Origin: Synechococcus sp. PL34863bin_39
GTDB lineage: Bacteria; Cyanobacteriota; Cyanobacteriia; PCC-6307; Cyanobiaceae
Length of the DNA: 8,335 nt
Assembly (NCBI GenBank): GCA_011523155.1
Contig: WTHL01000083.1
Span: 1 to 8,335 of the forward strand
Direction: 5' to 3'
The position numbers were made by a program, and so were the translations under genes. A model generated the notes under the pieces. It saw only the letters and a list, made by a program, of their open reading frames with translations, did not search any database and was not told the origin of the DNA. This document shows, in pieces, positions 1 through 6,420 of this stretch. Every line of letters starts with the position of its first letter. Within the stretch, counting starts at the first letter, position 1.

Positions 1-2
1 GG

Positions 3-893
3 GCTGCGGTTCAGGCGGGGATCCTCACGGGTGAACTTCGTGACCTGTTGCTAAATGACGTCACACCGCTGTCGCTGGGCTTCGAAACGGTTGGCGGTCT
101 GATGAAGGTTCTGATTCCCCGGAACACACCGATACCCGTTCGACAATCGGATGTCTTCAGCACCTCCGAATCGAACCAGGCGTCGGTTGAGATCCACATC
201 TGGCAAGGCGAGCGTCAGATGGCCAGCGACAACAAATCGCTCGGGCGCTTCCGACTGTCAGGCATTCCACCGGCGCCACGAGGCGTGCCGCAGATCCAGG
301 TGGCTTTCGATATCGATGCCAATGGCCTTCTCCAGGTCAGTGCCACGGATCGCACCACAGGCCGCAAGCAATCCGTCACCATCCAGGGGGGGTCGAATCT
401 CAACGAAGATGAACTGCAGGCCCTTCTTGCCGAAGCCGAAGCCCGTGCGGATGAGGACAGGCGGACGCGCGCCTCGATTGAACGACGCAACCGGGCGCTG
501 ACCCTGGTGTCACAGGCGGAACGCAGACTGCGGGATGCGGCTCTTGAACTTGGTCCGTACGGCGCGGAGCGTCAGCAGCGAGCCGTGGAAATGGCCATGC
601 GCGATCTGCAGGATCTGCTTGATCAGGACGATCTTCAGGAACTGGAACTGGGTGTGAGCGCACTGCAGGAGGCCTTGTTCGGTCTCAACCGACGCCTTTC
701 GGCTGAACGTCGTTCAGAGGCGAGTCCGCTCCAGGGCATCCGCAACACACTCGGTTCCCTGAAGGACGAATTGTTTGCCGACGACGACTGGGATGACGAT
801 CCCTGGGCTTCCCCCGCCGGTCGCCAGAGTCCCGGCCGCTACAGCGGGTCACGTCAGGGAATGGACCCCTGGGACGATGACCTCTACCGCTGA
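3..893 (+). CDS. dnaK: Hsp70 chaperone DnaK, DnaK3-like (5' truncated by window edge)
   Basis: ATP-dependent Hsp70 chaperone that binds unfolded protein segments with DnaJ and GrpE. The frame is open from the window edge; the first visible residue corresponds to about E. coli DnaK residue 375, so 296 C-terminal residues are present and the ATPase domain lies outside. Visible: the end of the ATPase domain ([12 protein letters not shown]), the interdomain linker ([12 protein letters not shown]), the beta substrate-binding domain with [17 protein letters not shown] and [13 protein letters not shown], then from about base 402 a helical, charged lid. The last 37 residues (from base 780) are an acidic/aromatic tail with DDDWDDDPW, a Gly/Arg/Ser spacer and DPWDDDLYR. 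This differs from the usual EEV(D)-like DnaK ending and fits the cyanobacterial DnaK3 class, which sits beside a dnaJ gene. The linker has Asn where E. coli has Leu392. The DnaK family is certain; the DnaK3 assignment is inference. Confidence 0.96.
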   Translation, partial: AAVQAGILTGELRDLLLNDVTPLSLGFETVGGLMKVLIPRNTPIPVRQSDVFSTSESNQASVEIHIWQGERQMASDNKSLGRFRLSGIPPAPRGVPQIQVAFDIDANGLLQVSATDRTTGRKQSVTIQGGSNLNEDELQALLAEAEARADEDRRTRASIERRNRALTLVSQAERRLRDAALELGPYGAERQQRAVEMAMRDLQDLLDQDDLQELELGVSALQEALFGLNRRLSAERRSEASPLQGIRNTLGSLKDELFADDDWDDDPWASPAGRQSPGRYSGSRQGMDPWDDDLYR

Positions 894-1800
894 ACCCAAT
901 TACTGGTCGCTGCTCGGTCTTGCTCCTGACAGCGATCCAGACGCGCTCAAGCGAGCCTTTCGGCGTGAAGCTCGTCGCTGGCATCCAGATCTCAATGGCA
1001 ATGACCCCCAGGCTGAGGAACGTTTCAAGCTGGTCAACGAGGCCTACGCCGTTCTCAGTGACCCGAAAAAACGCAGACAGTGGGAACGGCAGGACCAACC
1101 AAACAACGACACTCCCGACCCGTTCCAGTCGGGTTTCCCTGATTTCGAGGACTATCTCAGGGTTGTGCTCGGCGAGATTCCGAGACATCGCCCCAATGAG
1201 GAACGCCGCGAGCAGGCGCCACGTTCCAAAGAAGGCGTCATTGATGACGATGGCCATGACTGGCCAGCTCCATCCCCCTCGCCACCGCCTCCGGTCCAGG
1301 CGGCCGAAAGCATCGAAACGGATGTCCTGCTGACGCCGGATCAGGCGTTGCTCGGCACGGCCGTGGAGCTTGAACTCTCGGACGGCACCGTTGTTGAGGT
1401 GCAGACACCTCCCCTCGCCGGAGATGGCTGGCGTTTGCGTCTCGCTGGGGTGACCCCGGGTGGAGGTGACCACTTTCTTCAACTCCGTGTTCAGACTGAC
1501 GAGGGGCTTCGCATCGATGGACTGCGTGTTCTCTACAGGCTGGAGCTGCTGCCTGCTGACGCGGCACTGGGTTGTGCCGTGGACGTTCCGACGCTGGCAG
1601 GTCCAGTGACGCTGCAGGTACCACCAGGCTCATCCAGCGGCCGCTTGCTGCGCCTACGGGGACGGGGTCTGGAGCTGGAGGGTCGGCGGGGAGATCAGCT
1701 GGTGGAGATTGTGGTGGTGATTCCCGCTGAACTCAGTGACGCCGAACGTGCCCTCTACAGGCGCCTCCAGGAGTTGGCACTTGAATCGGAAGACGACTGA
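877..1800 (+). CDS. dnaJ: DnaJ/Hsp40 co-chaperone, type II (no zinc finger)
   Basis: J-domain protein that stimulates the ATPase of its Hsp70 partner and delivers clients. From the ATG at 877 it has 307 residues. The J domain spans about 9-70 and carries HPD at 36-38 and the helix III/IV pattern FKLVNEAYAVLSDPKKRRQW. Residues about 76-146 form an acidic, Phe-containing linker ending in a Pro/Ser-rich stretch (PAPSPSPPPP, 130-139). The C-terminal client-binding domains follow, with the family signature VPPGSSSGRLLRLRGRGL at about 248-265. There are no CxxCxGxG repeats, so this is a CbpA/DnaJB-like type II protein. The start was chosen because residues before this ATG in the frame are unlike any J protein and lie inside dnaK. 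It overlaps the dnaK end by 17 bases, which suggests translational coupling and a DnaK3 partner role. Confidence 0.95.
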   Translation: MTSTAEPNYWSLLGLAPDSDPDALKRAFRREARRWHPDLNGNDPQAEERFKLVNEAYAVLSDPKKRRQWERQDQPNNDTPDPFQSGFPDFEDYLRVVLGEIPRHRPNEERREQAPRSKEGVIDDDGHDWPAPSPSPPPPVQAAESIETDVLLTPDQALLGTAVELELSDGTVVEVQTPPLAGDGWRLRLAGVTPGGGDHFLQLRVQTDEGLRIDGLRVLYRLELLPADAALGCAVDVPTLAGPVTLQVPPGSSSGRLLRLRGRGLELEGRRGDQLVEIVVVIPAELSDAERALYRRLQELALESEDD

Positions 1801-1844
1801 CACCAGCACTGCGGTGACAGACTGACTCGGCGACCCAGGCTCGG

Positions 1845-2246
1845 ATGCTCGTTCACGTTCTTCTCTATGACGCCGGTAAGGACAGTGAGGGAATTCACTC
1901 CCTCGAGCTCTCGGGTTCCACGGTGGTGCTGATGTTTGAAAACCCGGATGACGCCGAGCGTTATGCCGGCCTGCTTGAAGCCCAGGACTTTCCTGTTCCC
2001 TCCATCGAAGCGCTCGACCGCGAGGAGATTGAACTCTTCTGCCGGCAAGCGGGCTACGACGCCCGTTTTGTCGAGGCCGGTTTCGTCCCGAAGACTGATG
2101 AAGAGAGACTGCTGCTGGCACCGCCATCGGCCAATCGTGATGTGACCGGCTGGCAGGAGGAGGACACCGCTCCTGCGTCAGACGTCGGAGACCAGAGCCG
2201 TGATCCGCTGGATGACATCCGCAGACGACTGGAAGGCTTGCTGTGA
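1845..2246 (+). CDS. DUF3110 family protein of unknown function
   Basis: A 133-residue soluble protein with no signal peptide or membrane segment. The N-terminal part (MLVHVLLYDAG, then GIHSLEL, VVLMFENPDDAERYAGLLEAQ and DREEIELFCRQAGY) resembles the cyanobacterial DUF3110 family as I recall it. The pattern of two short beta strands, a DDAERYAGLLEAQ helix and an EIELFCRQAG helix suggests a small alpha/beta fold of about 85 residues. Residues 86-133 are acidic and probably disordered, with a short terminal helix (DDIRRRLEGLL). The ATG at 1845 is preceded by AGG at 1837-1839 and lies 44 bases after dnaJ; it overlaps murQ by 4 bases. It is probably co-transcribed with the chaperone genes, but I assign no function. 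The family call is fairly confident and rests on memory. Confidence 0.85.
   Translation: MLVHVLLYDAGKDSEGIHSLELSGSTVVLMFENPDDAERYAGLLEAQDFPVPSIEALDREEIELFCRQAGYDARFVEAGFVPKTDEERLLLAPPSANRDVTGWQEEDTAPASDVGDQSRDPLDDIRRRLEGLL
2231..2236 (+). promoter_or_regulatory. Ribosome binding site for murQ
   Basis: The purine-rich GGAAGG lies 6 bases before the GTG at 2243, inside the end of the DUF3110 gene. It supports the GTG, and hence the 4-base GTGA overlap, as the murQ start; no in-frame ATG lies nearby at the protein's expected N-terminus. Confidence 0.6.
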
Positions 2247-3175
2247 TCAACCCCTCTGAGGATCGGGGCCATCTCCTGACAGAACAGACCAACCCCCGCA
2301 GTTGTGACCTTGACCTGCTCAACACGCAGTCTCTGGTCGATCTGTTCATCAGTGAAGACGTGAAGCCCCAGCAGGCGGTGGCTGGTGCAGCCAATGCCAT
2401 CGGCGAATCGGTGGAAGCCATCGCCTCACGCCTGATGAATGGGGGACGCCTTTTTTACGTCGGTGCGGGCACCTCAGGCCGACTCGGAGTGCTCGATGCT
2501 GCGGAATGTCCTCCGACATTCTGCAGTTCTCCAGATCTGGTTCAGGGAATCCTCGCGGGAGGGGCGCCCGCATTGCTGCGTAGTTCGGAAGGTCTGGAGG
2601 ACCAACGTGAAGCAGGCGCGGATGCGTTGAAGGCACGTGGTCTGCAGGCCGATGATGTGGTGATCGGAATCGCAGCTGGGGGCACCACCCCCTTCGTGCA
2701 CGGTGCTCTGGACCACGCGCTTGCTGTCGGAGCACTTGGCATCGCGATGGCCTGTGTGCCGTCGGTTCAGGCTCCGATGCCCTGCAACATCGACATCCGC
2801 CTTCTGACTGGACCTGAGCTGCTGACGGGATCCACCCGGCTGAAGGCTGGTACCGCCACGAAGATGGCCCTGAATGTCATCTCGACATCCGTGATGGTGC
2901 GTCTTGGCAAGGTGTATGGGAACCGGATGGTGGATGTGGCCGCCAGCAACAGCAAGCTGGTGGATCGCTCACTCAGGATCCTGAGTGACCTGGCCGGCAC
3001 CAGCAGGGATCAGGGTCTGAAACTGCTCGACGACGCAGGCGGTTCGGTCAAGCTGGCACTGCTGATGGCCGCCGCAGGGCTGAACCAGGAGGATGCGACC
3101 GGACTACTCCAGAACCATCGGCAGAATCTCCGGGCAGCACTTCAGGCCTGCGGAGCCACATTGCGGAAGTCCTGA
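2243..3175 (+). CDS. murQ: N-acetylmuramic acid 6-phosphate etherase MurQ
   Basis: Cytoplasmic lyase that removes D-lactate from MurNAc-6-phosphate to give GlcNAc-6-phosphate, a step in recycling cell-wall sugars. The 310-residue length fits the family (about 300). The N-terminal signature TEQTNPRSCDLDLLNT (13-28) matches the usual TEQxNPxS...D.L.T pattern. The SIS sugar-phosphate domain carries GAGTSGRLGVLDAAECPPTF (74-93); Glu88 in it aligns with the catalytic Glu83 of the E. coli enzyme, and the second catalytic Glu is probably in EGLED (116-120). AGGTTPFVHGAL and STRLKAGTATKMALNVISTS are further family blocks. The start is GTG with a good ribosome site; the GTGA overlap with DUF3110 implies coupling. 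No murP, anmK or other MurNAc-recycling gene is visible in the window, so the source of substrate is unclear. Confidence 0.96.
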   Translation: MINPSEDRGHLLTEQTNPRSCDLDLLNTQSLVDLFISEDVKPQQAVAGAANAIGESVEAIASRLMNGGRLFYVGAGTSGRLGVLDAAECPPTFCSSPDLVQGILAGGAPALLRSSEGLEDQREAGADALKARGLQADDVVIGIAAGGTTPFVHGALDHALAVGALGIAMACVPSVQAPMPCNIDIRLLTGPELLTGSTRLKAGTATKMALNVISTSVMVRLGKVYGNRMVDVAASNSKLVDRSLRILSDLAGTSRDQGLKLLDDAGGSVKLALLMAAAGLNQEDATGLLQNHRQNLRAALQACGATLRKS

Positions 3176-3193
3176 CCTCGGCGGCAGCCGTGC

Positions 3194-4105
3194 TCAACTG
3201 AATGCTCCCCAGTAAGGGGCTGTGAACAGATCCAGTGCCCGACGGGTGTCAGCAGGAACCAGGTCCGGCTGGGTCATCAAGGCATCGGCGAGGGCCGAAT
3301 GGGCTGGTGAGGAGGGACGCTCCTTGCGGAAGGCATCCATCACGCCGTGGAGGATCGGCCCCGTGGCGATCGCATTGGCCTGGAGATTGGCGATCACCAT
3401 CTCCACACTCACCGCATCGTGGTCCGTATGCCAGCAGTCGAAGTCCGTCACCATGCTGAGCGACGCGTAAGCGATTTCCGCCTCACGCGCCAGTCGAGCC
3501 TCGGTGTGGTTCGTCATGCCAATGACGTCACACCCCCAGCTTCGATAGAGCTCACTCTCGGCGCGTGTCGAGAAAGCGGGCCCCTCCATGCATAGATAGG
3601 TGCCACCCCTGTGCAGGGTGTGACCGGACGGGATCGCCGTCTCGGCGGCATCGGCAAGCAGCCGGCTGAGGTTGGGACAAAAAGGATCCGCCAGACTGAC
3701 GTGGGCAACACAGCCACCACCGAAGAAGCTGGCTGGTCGCTGCATGGTGCGGTCGATGAATTGCGCAGGCACCACCATGTCGCGAGGCTTCAACCGCTCC
3801 TGAAGCGAGCCAACGGCTGACACGGACAGCAACCAACGCACGCCGAGAGAGCGCATGGCCCAGACGTTGGCGCGATAGGGAACCTCCGTGGGAAGCAGAC
3901 GATGCCCTCGGCCATGACGGGCCAGGAAGACAACCTCAACACCATTCAGGCGGCCGACCCTGAACGCATCCGACGGAGTGCCGAACGGAGTTTCGACAAC
4001 GATCTCCTCGATGTCCTCAAGACCATCAATCGCGTAGAGGCCACTTCCACCGATGACCCCGACACGTGCCTCCTCAAGTTGACCCTTGAGTTCGATCGAA
4101 GGCAT
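3194..4105 (-). CDS. mtnP: S-methyl-5'-thioadenosine phosphorylase
   Basis: Phosphorolyses methylthioadenosine, a by-product of polyamine and S-adenosylmethionine reactions, to adenine and methylthioribose-1-phosphate, which feeds adenine and methionine salvage. The 303-residue length is typical of the PNP/MTAP family. Visible: the phosphate loop GGSGLY (19-24), [10 protein letters not shown] (63-72), the active-site stretch [19 protein letters not shown] (173-191), [18 protein letters not shown] and TDFDCWH (220-226). Asp221 and Asp223 match the pair that reads a 6-aminopurine in human MTAP, which favours adenine over guanine substrates. The ATG at 4105 is preceded by no clear Shine-Dalgarno sequence. 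The gene is convergent with murQ (18 bases between stops) and divergent from the cyclophilin gene (62 bases between starts), so it is probably transcribed alone. Confidence 0.94.
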   Translation of the reverse strand: MPSIELKGQLEEARVGVIGGSGLYAIDGLEDIEEIVVETPFGTPSDAFRVGRLNGVEVVFLARHGRGHRLLPTEVPYRANVWAMRSLGVRWLLSVSAVGSLQERLKPRDMVVPAQFIDRTMQRPASFFGGGCVAHVSLADPFCPNLSRLLADAAETAIPSGHTLHRGGTYLCMEGPAFSTRAESELYRSWGCDVIGMTNHTEARLAREAEIAYASLSMVTDFDCWHTDHDAVSVEMVIANLQANAIATGPILHGVMDAFRKERPSSPAHSALADALMTQPDLVPADTRRALDLFTAPYWGAFS

Positions 4106-4167
4106 GGATTGGTTCGTGGCTCACACCATCCTGCCTCTGCGTAGCATGCCTTTTTGGCAGCAGTGTC

Positions 4168-4608
4168 TTGACGACAGTTCTGATGGAGACCGATGCGGGT
4201 CAGATCCGCCTCGAGATGTTTGACACCGACGCACCAAACACTGTGGCGAACTTCGTCAAACTCGCGAAGGAAGGCTTTTACGACGGACTTGCATTCCACC
4301 GGGTCATTCCTGGATTCATGGCCCAGGGCGGCTGTCCGAATTCCCGGGAGGGTGCACGAGGAATGGCTGGAACCGGAGGTCCCGGCTACACGATCGACTG
4401 TGAGATCAACAGCCGTAAGCACGGCCCTGGTGCGCTGTCCATGGCCCATGCCGGCAAGAACACGGGCGGCAGCCAGTTCTTCATCGTTCACGAAGCACAG
4501 CCCCATCTGGATGGCGTGCACACCGTGTTCGGTCAGACCGGCGACATGGATGTCGTGCTCGCCCTCACGAATGGATCACGGATCAAAACAGTGACCGTTC
4601 AGGACTGA
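4168..4608 (+). CDS. Peptidyl-prolyl cis-trans isomerase, small cyclophilin type
   Basis: Cyclophilin that catalyses proline isomerisation during folding. It has 146 residues and no signal peptide, so it should be cytoplasmic. Active-site residues by analogy with human cyclophilin A: Arg45, Phe50, Met51 and Gln53 in [13 protein letters not shown]; Phe105 in [17 protein letters not shown]; Leu114 and His118. [20 protein letters not shown] segment (56-74) follows the first motif, as in many bacterial small cyclophilins. The start is uncertain. TTG at 4168 gives [13 protein letters not shown] and the complete first beta strand; the next in-frame start, ATG at 4183, gives METDAGQI and trims that strand. 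I prefer TTG; GGCAG at 4156-4160 could serve as a weak ribosome site. It is convergent with ribBA, 7 bases between stops. Confidence 0.94.
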   Translation: MTTVLMETDAGQIRLEMFDTDAPNTVANFVKLAKEGFYDGLAFHRVIPGFMAQGGCPNSREGARGMAGTGGPGYTIDCEINSRKHGPGALSMAHAGKNTGGSQFFIVHEAQPHLDGVHTVFGQTGDMDVVLALTNGSRIKTVTVQD

Positions 4609-4619
4609 GGACGACTCAG
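4605..4619. other. Perfect 5-bp inverted repeat spanning two convergent stop codons
   Basis: CTGAG, a 5-base spacer GACGA, then CTCAG. The repeat contains the TGA stop of the cyclophilin gene (4606-4608) and, on the other strand, the TGA stop of ribBA (4616-4618). It would form a small hairpin in both transcripts, but there is no T-run on either side, so it is not a classical terminator. Function is unproven and chance is possible. Confidence 0.3.
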
Positions 4620-6304
4620 CTCCACTGTTGCAGGGTCGGTTGAGACAGCCTTCCCTGCAGTTGTGCTTCACCCGACCGCAGTGCAAGAAGGGAAAGCTCA
4701 TTGCGGTCAATGGTCTGAGGAGGATGCTCCACCTGGGCCTTGGACGCTGCCACATAGAGGCCAAGTCGTCGGGTCTCCTCCCACGAGGCCAGAGTTTCCA
4801 GTAAAGCCTGCACCCGCGTGGCAAAGGAGGATTCGGAGGTCGTCGGTTGCTGATCCACAATTCTCCATGCGAACTGCGGACGTTCCCAGAGCGCAAGAAG
4901 ACGCGGCGATGAACTCACCTGAAGTTTGAGCTGAAGACGCGTTGCAGCGGATTCACTCCGTGCCCGGATCAAGGGCAGCTGATCCTGAACGCCATCCCAG
5001 CTGATCACCGTGGCACTGGATTGCAGGTCGCCGTCAACGAGACCAGGGCTCGGATCAGCGGCGGACTGGATCAGGTGGCCAAGCTTGTCGCGTTTCGCAG
5101 CCAGATACTCGGCATTGTGATCGCCGGGATGAATGACAAGGGGGACGCGATCCACCACTTCAAGGCCATAACCACCGAGGCCTGCGATTTTCCGGGGGTT
5201 GTTGGTCAGAAGCCTCAGTCTGTGAATTCCAAGGTCGCTCAGGATCTGAGCGCCGACGCCGTAATTGCGTAGGTCCGCCGGGAAGCCGAGTTTCTCGTTG
5301 GCCTCGACAGTGTCGAGCCCGCCATCCTGAAGGCTGTAGGCCTTGAGCTTGTTAATCAGACCGATTCCACGACCCTCCTGACGCAGATACACCACAACGC
5401 CCTCGCCCTCAGCTTCGATCCGACGAAGAGCAGCCTCAAGCTGGGGCCTGCAATCGCACCGTAAGGAGCCGAAGGCATCCCCGGTCAGACATTCCGAGTG
5501 CATTCGAACCAGAACAGGTTCTTGAAGCCGGGTCGGATCGCCCTTGACGATCGCCACATGCTCACTGCCATCAAGCTGGTTTCGATAACCGATGGCCTTG
5601 AACTCCCCGAAGGCGCTCGGCAACGACGCGTGGGCCTGACGAACGACAAAACGCTCGTTCTCAAGCCTGTAGCGGATCAGATCGGCAATGCTGATCAGCC
5701 GCAGATTCCATTGATCGGCGTAGTCGCGCAGCTGCGGCAGACGGGCCATTGATCCGTCGGCATTCTGAATTTCACAGATGACGCCTGCCGGGATCAGGCC
5801 GGACAGGGCCGAAAGGTCAATCGCCGCCTCCGTATGCCCGGCCCGCTTGAGCACCCCTCCCTGACGGGCTCGAAGGGGGAAGATGTGGCCCGGGCGGCGG
5901 AGGTCGGACGGTCGTGCGTCGGCCTGCAGTGCGACCTGAATGGTGCGGGAGCGGTCTTCCGCCGAAATTCCAGTGGAGACTCCATGCTCGGGGCCTGCAT
6001 CGATGCTCACCGTGAACGCGGTCTGGTTGGCATCCGTGTTGCGATCCACCATGAGCGGGAGATCGAGGGCATCGAGCTGATGCCCCTCCATGGCCAGACA
6101 GATCAACCCCCTGGCATGGGTGGCCATGAAATTGATCTGATCCGGCGTCGCGAACTGGGCAGCGCAGATCAGATCGCCTTCGTTTTCCCGTCGTTCGTCA
6201 TCCACAACCACCACGCATTCACCATTTCGGATCGCGGCGAGGGCATCGGGAATCGAATCGAACCGAACGCTCTGCGTAGCGTCAGCGGCGGTGGTGTTGC
6301 TCAG
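4616..6304 (-). CDS. ribBA: Bifunctional RibBA: DHBP synthase / GTP cyclohydrolase II; start uncertain
   Basis: Supplies both precursors of riboflavin. The N-terminal domain makes 3,4-dihydroxy-2-butanone 4-phosphate from ribulose 5-phosphate; the second domain opens GTP. Counting from the GTG at 6214 (residue 1): DDERRENEGDL (5-15), RPGHIFPLRA (107-116) and RAGHTEAAIDL (124-134) mark RibB; HSECLTGDAFGSLRCDC (239-255), with zinc ligands Cys242, Cys253 and Cys255, and YLRQEGRGIGLINKLKAY (276-293) mark RibA. Residues about 386-532 form a tail beyond RibA with no motif I recognise. The 5' end is odd. Conserved sequence (FDSIPDALAAIRNGEC) continues upstream of 6214 in an open frame reaching a stop at 6335-6337, yet that stretch has no ATG, GTG or TTG. 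I end the feature at the CTG at 6304 as a best guess (562 residues); 6214 is the first standard start (532 residues). An upstream ATG plus a one-base frameshift is also possible. Confidence 0.9.
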   Translation of the reverse strand: MSNTTAADATQSVRFDSIPDALAAIRNGECVVVVDDERRENEGDLICAAQFATPDQINFMATHARGLICLAMEGHQLDALDLPLMVDRNTDANQTAFTVSIDAGPEHGVSTGISAEDRSRTIQVALQADARPSDLRRPGHIFPLRARQGGVLKRAGHTEAAIDLSALSGLIPAGVICEIQNADGSMARLPQLRDYADQWNLRLISIADLIRYRLENERFVVRQAHASLPSAFGEFKAIGYRNQLDGSEHVAIVKGDPTRLQEPVLVRMHSECLTGDAFGSLRCDCRPQLEAALRRIEAEGEGVVVYLRQEGRGIGLINKLKAYSLQDGGLDTVEANEKLGFPADLRNYGVGAQILSDLGIHRLRLLTNNPRKIAGLGGYGLEVVDRVPLVIHPGDHNAEYLAAKRDKLGHLIQSAADPSPGLVDGDLQSSATVISWDGVQDQLPLIRARSESAATRLQLKLQVSSSPRLLALWERPQFAWRIVDQQPTTSESSFATRVQALLETLASWEETRRLGLYVAASKAQVEHPPQTIDRNELSLLALRSGEAQLQGRLSQPTLQQWS

Positions 6305-6309
6305 GGTTC

Positions 6310-6338
6310 TTGAGAAGACGTCAGTCTTTCCCCATTAT
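6310..6338 (+). promoter_or_regulatory. Candidate sigma-70-type promoter for argC
   Basis: TTGAGA at 6310-6315 (5 of 6 matches to the -35 consensus) is followed after 17 bases by CATTAT at 6333-6338 (4 of 6 to the -10 consensus). This predicts a transcript start near 6345, about 75 bases before the GTG at 6421. It lies on the opposite strand from the open ribBA 5' extension. Inferred from pattern alone. Confidence 0.4.
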
Positions 6339-6410
6339 CGACATCGGTACGATCAGCCTTTGCCATCAGGCCATGCAGACCAACCCCTCACTGCCGGCAA
6401 CCCATGCTTT

Positions 6411-6418
6411 AGGTGGAG
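6411..6418 (+). promoter_or_regulatory. Purine-rich ribosome binding site deciding the argC start
   Basis: AGGTGGAG ends 2 bases before the GTG at 6421; its AGG core (6411-6413) is 7 bases away, a usual spacing. The alternative ATG at 6373 has only CAGG, 2 bases upstream. This favours GTG. Confidence 0.45.
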
Positions 6419-6420
6419 AG

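Noticed and set aside
775..876. Upstream extension of dnaJ from a TTG at 775
   Set aside because: The extra 34 residues lie wholly inside dnaK and are unlike any J-protein N-terminus.
685..1482. Long minus-strand open frame opposite dnaK/dnaJ
   Set aside because: It is antisense to two clear genes, has no recognisable motif, and is a usual by-product of GC-rich coding sequence.
1654..2421. Long minus-strand open frame opposite dnaJ, DUF3110 and murQ
   Set aside because: It spans three real genes on the other strand and has an Arg/Pro/Ser-rich composition typical of shadow frames.
3179..3190. CGGC-GGCA-GCCG hairpin between murQ and mtnP stops
   Set aside because: A 4-bp stem with no T-run; expected by chance at this GC content.
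3602..3618. CACCCCTG/CAGGGTG near-palindrome inside mtnP
   Set aside because: Lies within conserved coding sequence and has an almost zero-length loop; likely coincidental.
4147..4159. TGCC-TTTTT-GGCA inverted repeat between mtnP and the cyclophilin gene
   Set aside because: Only a 4-bp stem; too short to call an operator or terminator.
3946..4521. Minus-strand open frame across mtnP start and cyclophilin gene
   Set aside because: It overlaps two strongly supported genes and shows no family features.
5834..6313. Plus-strand open frame opposite the ribBA N-terminus
   Set aside because: Antisense to the conserved RibB domain, with no motif or ribosome site.
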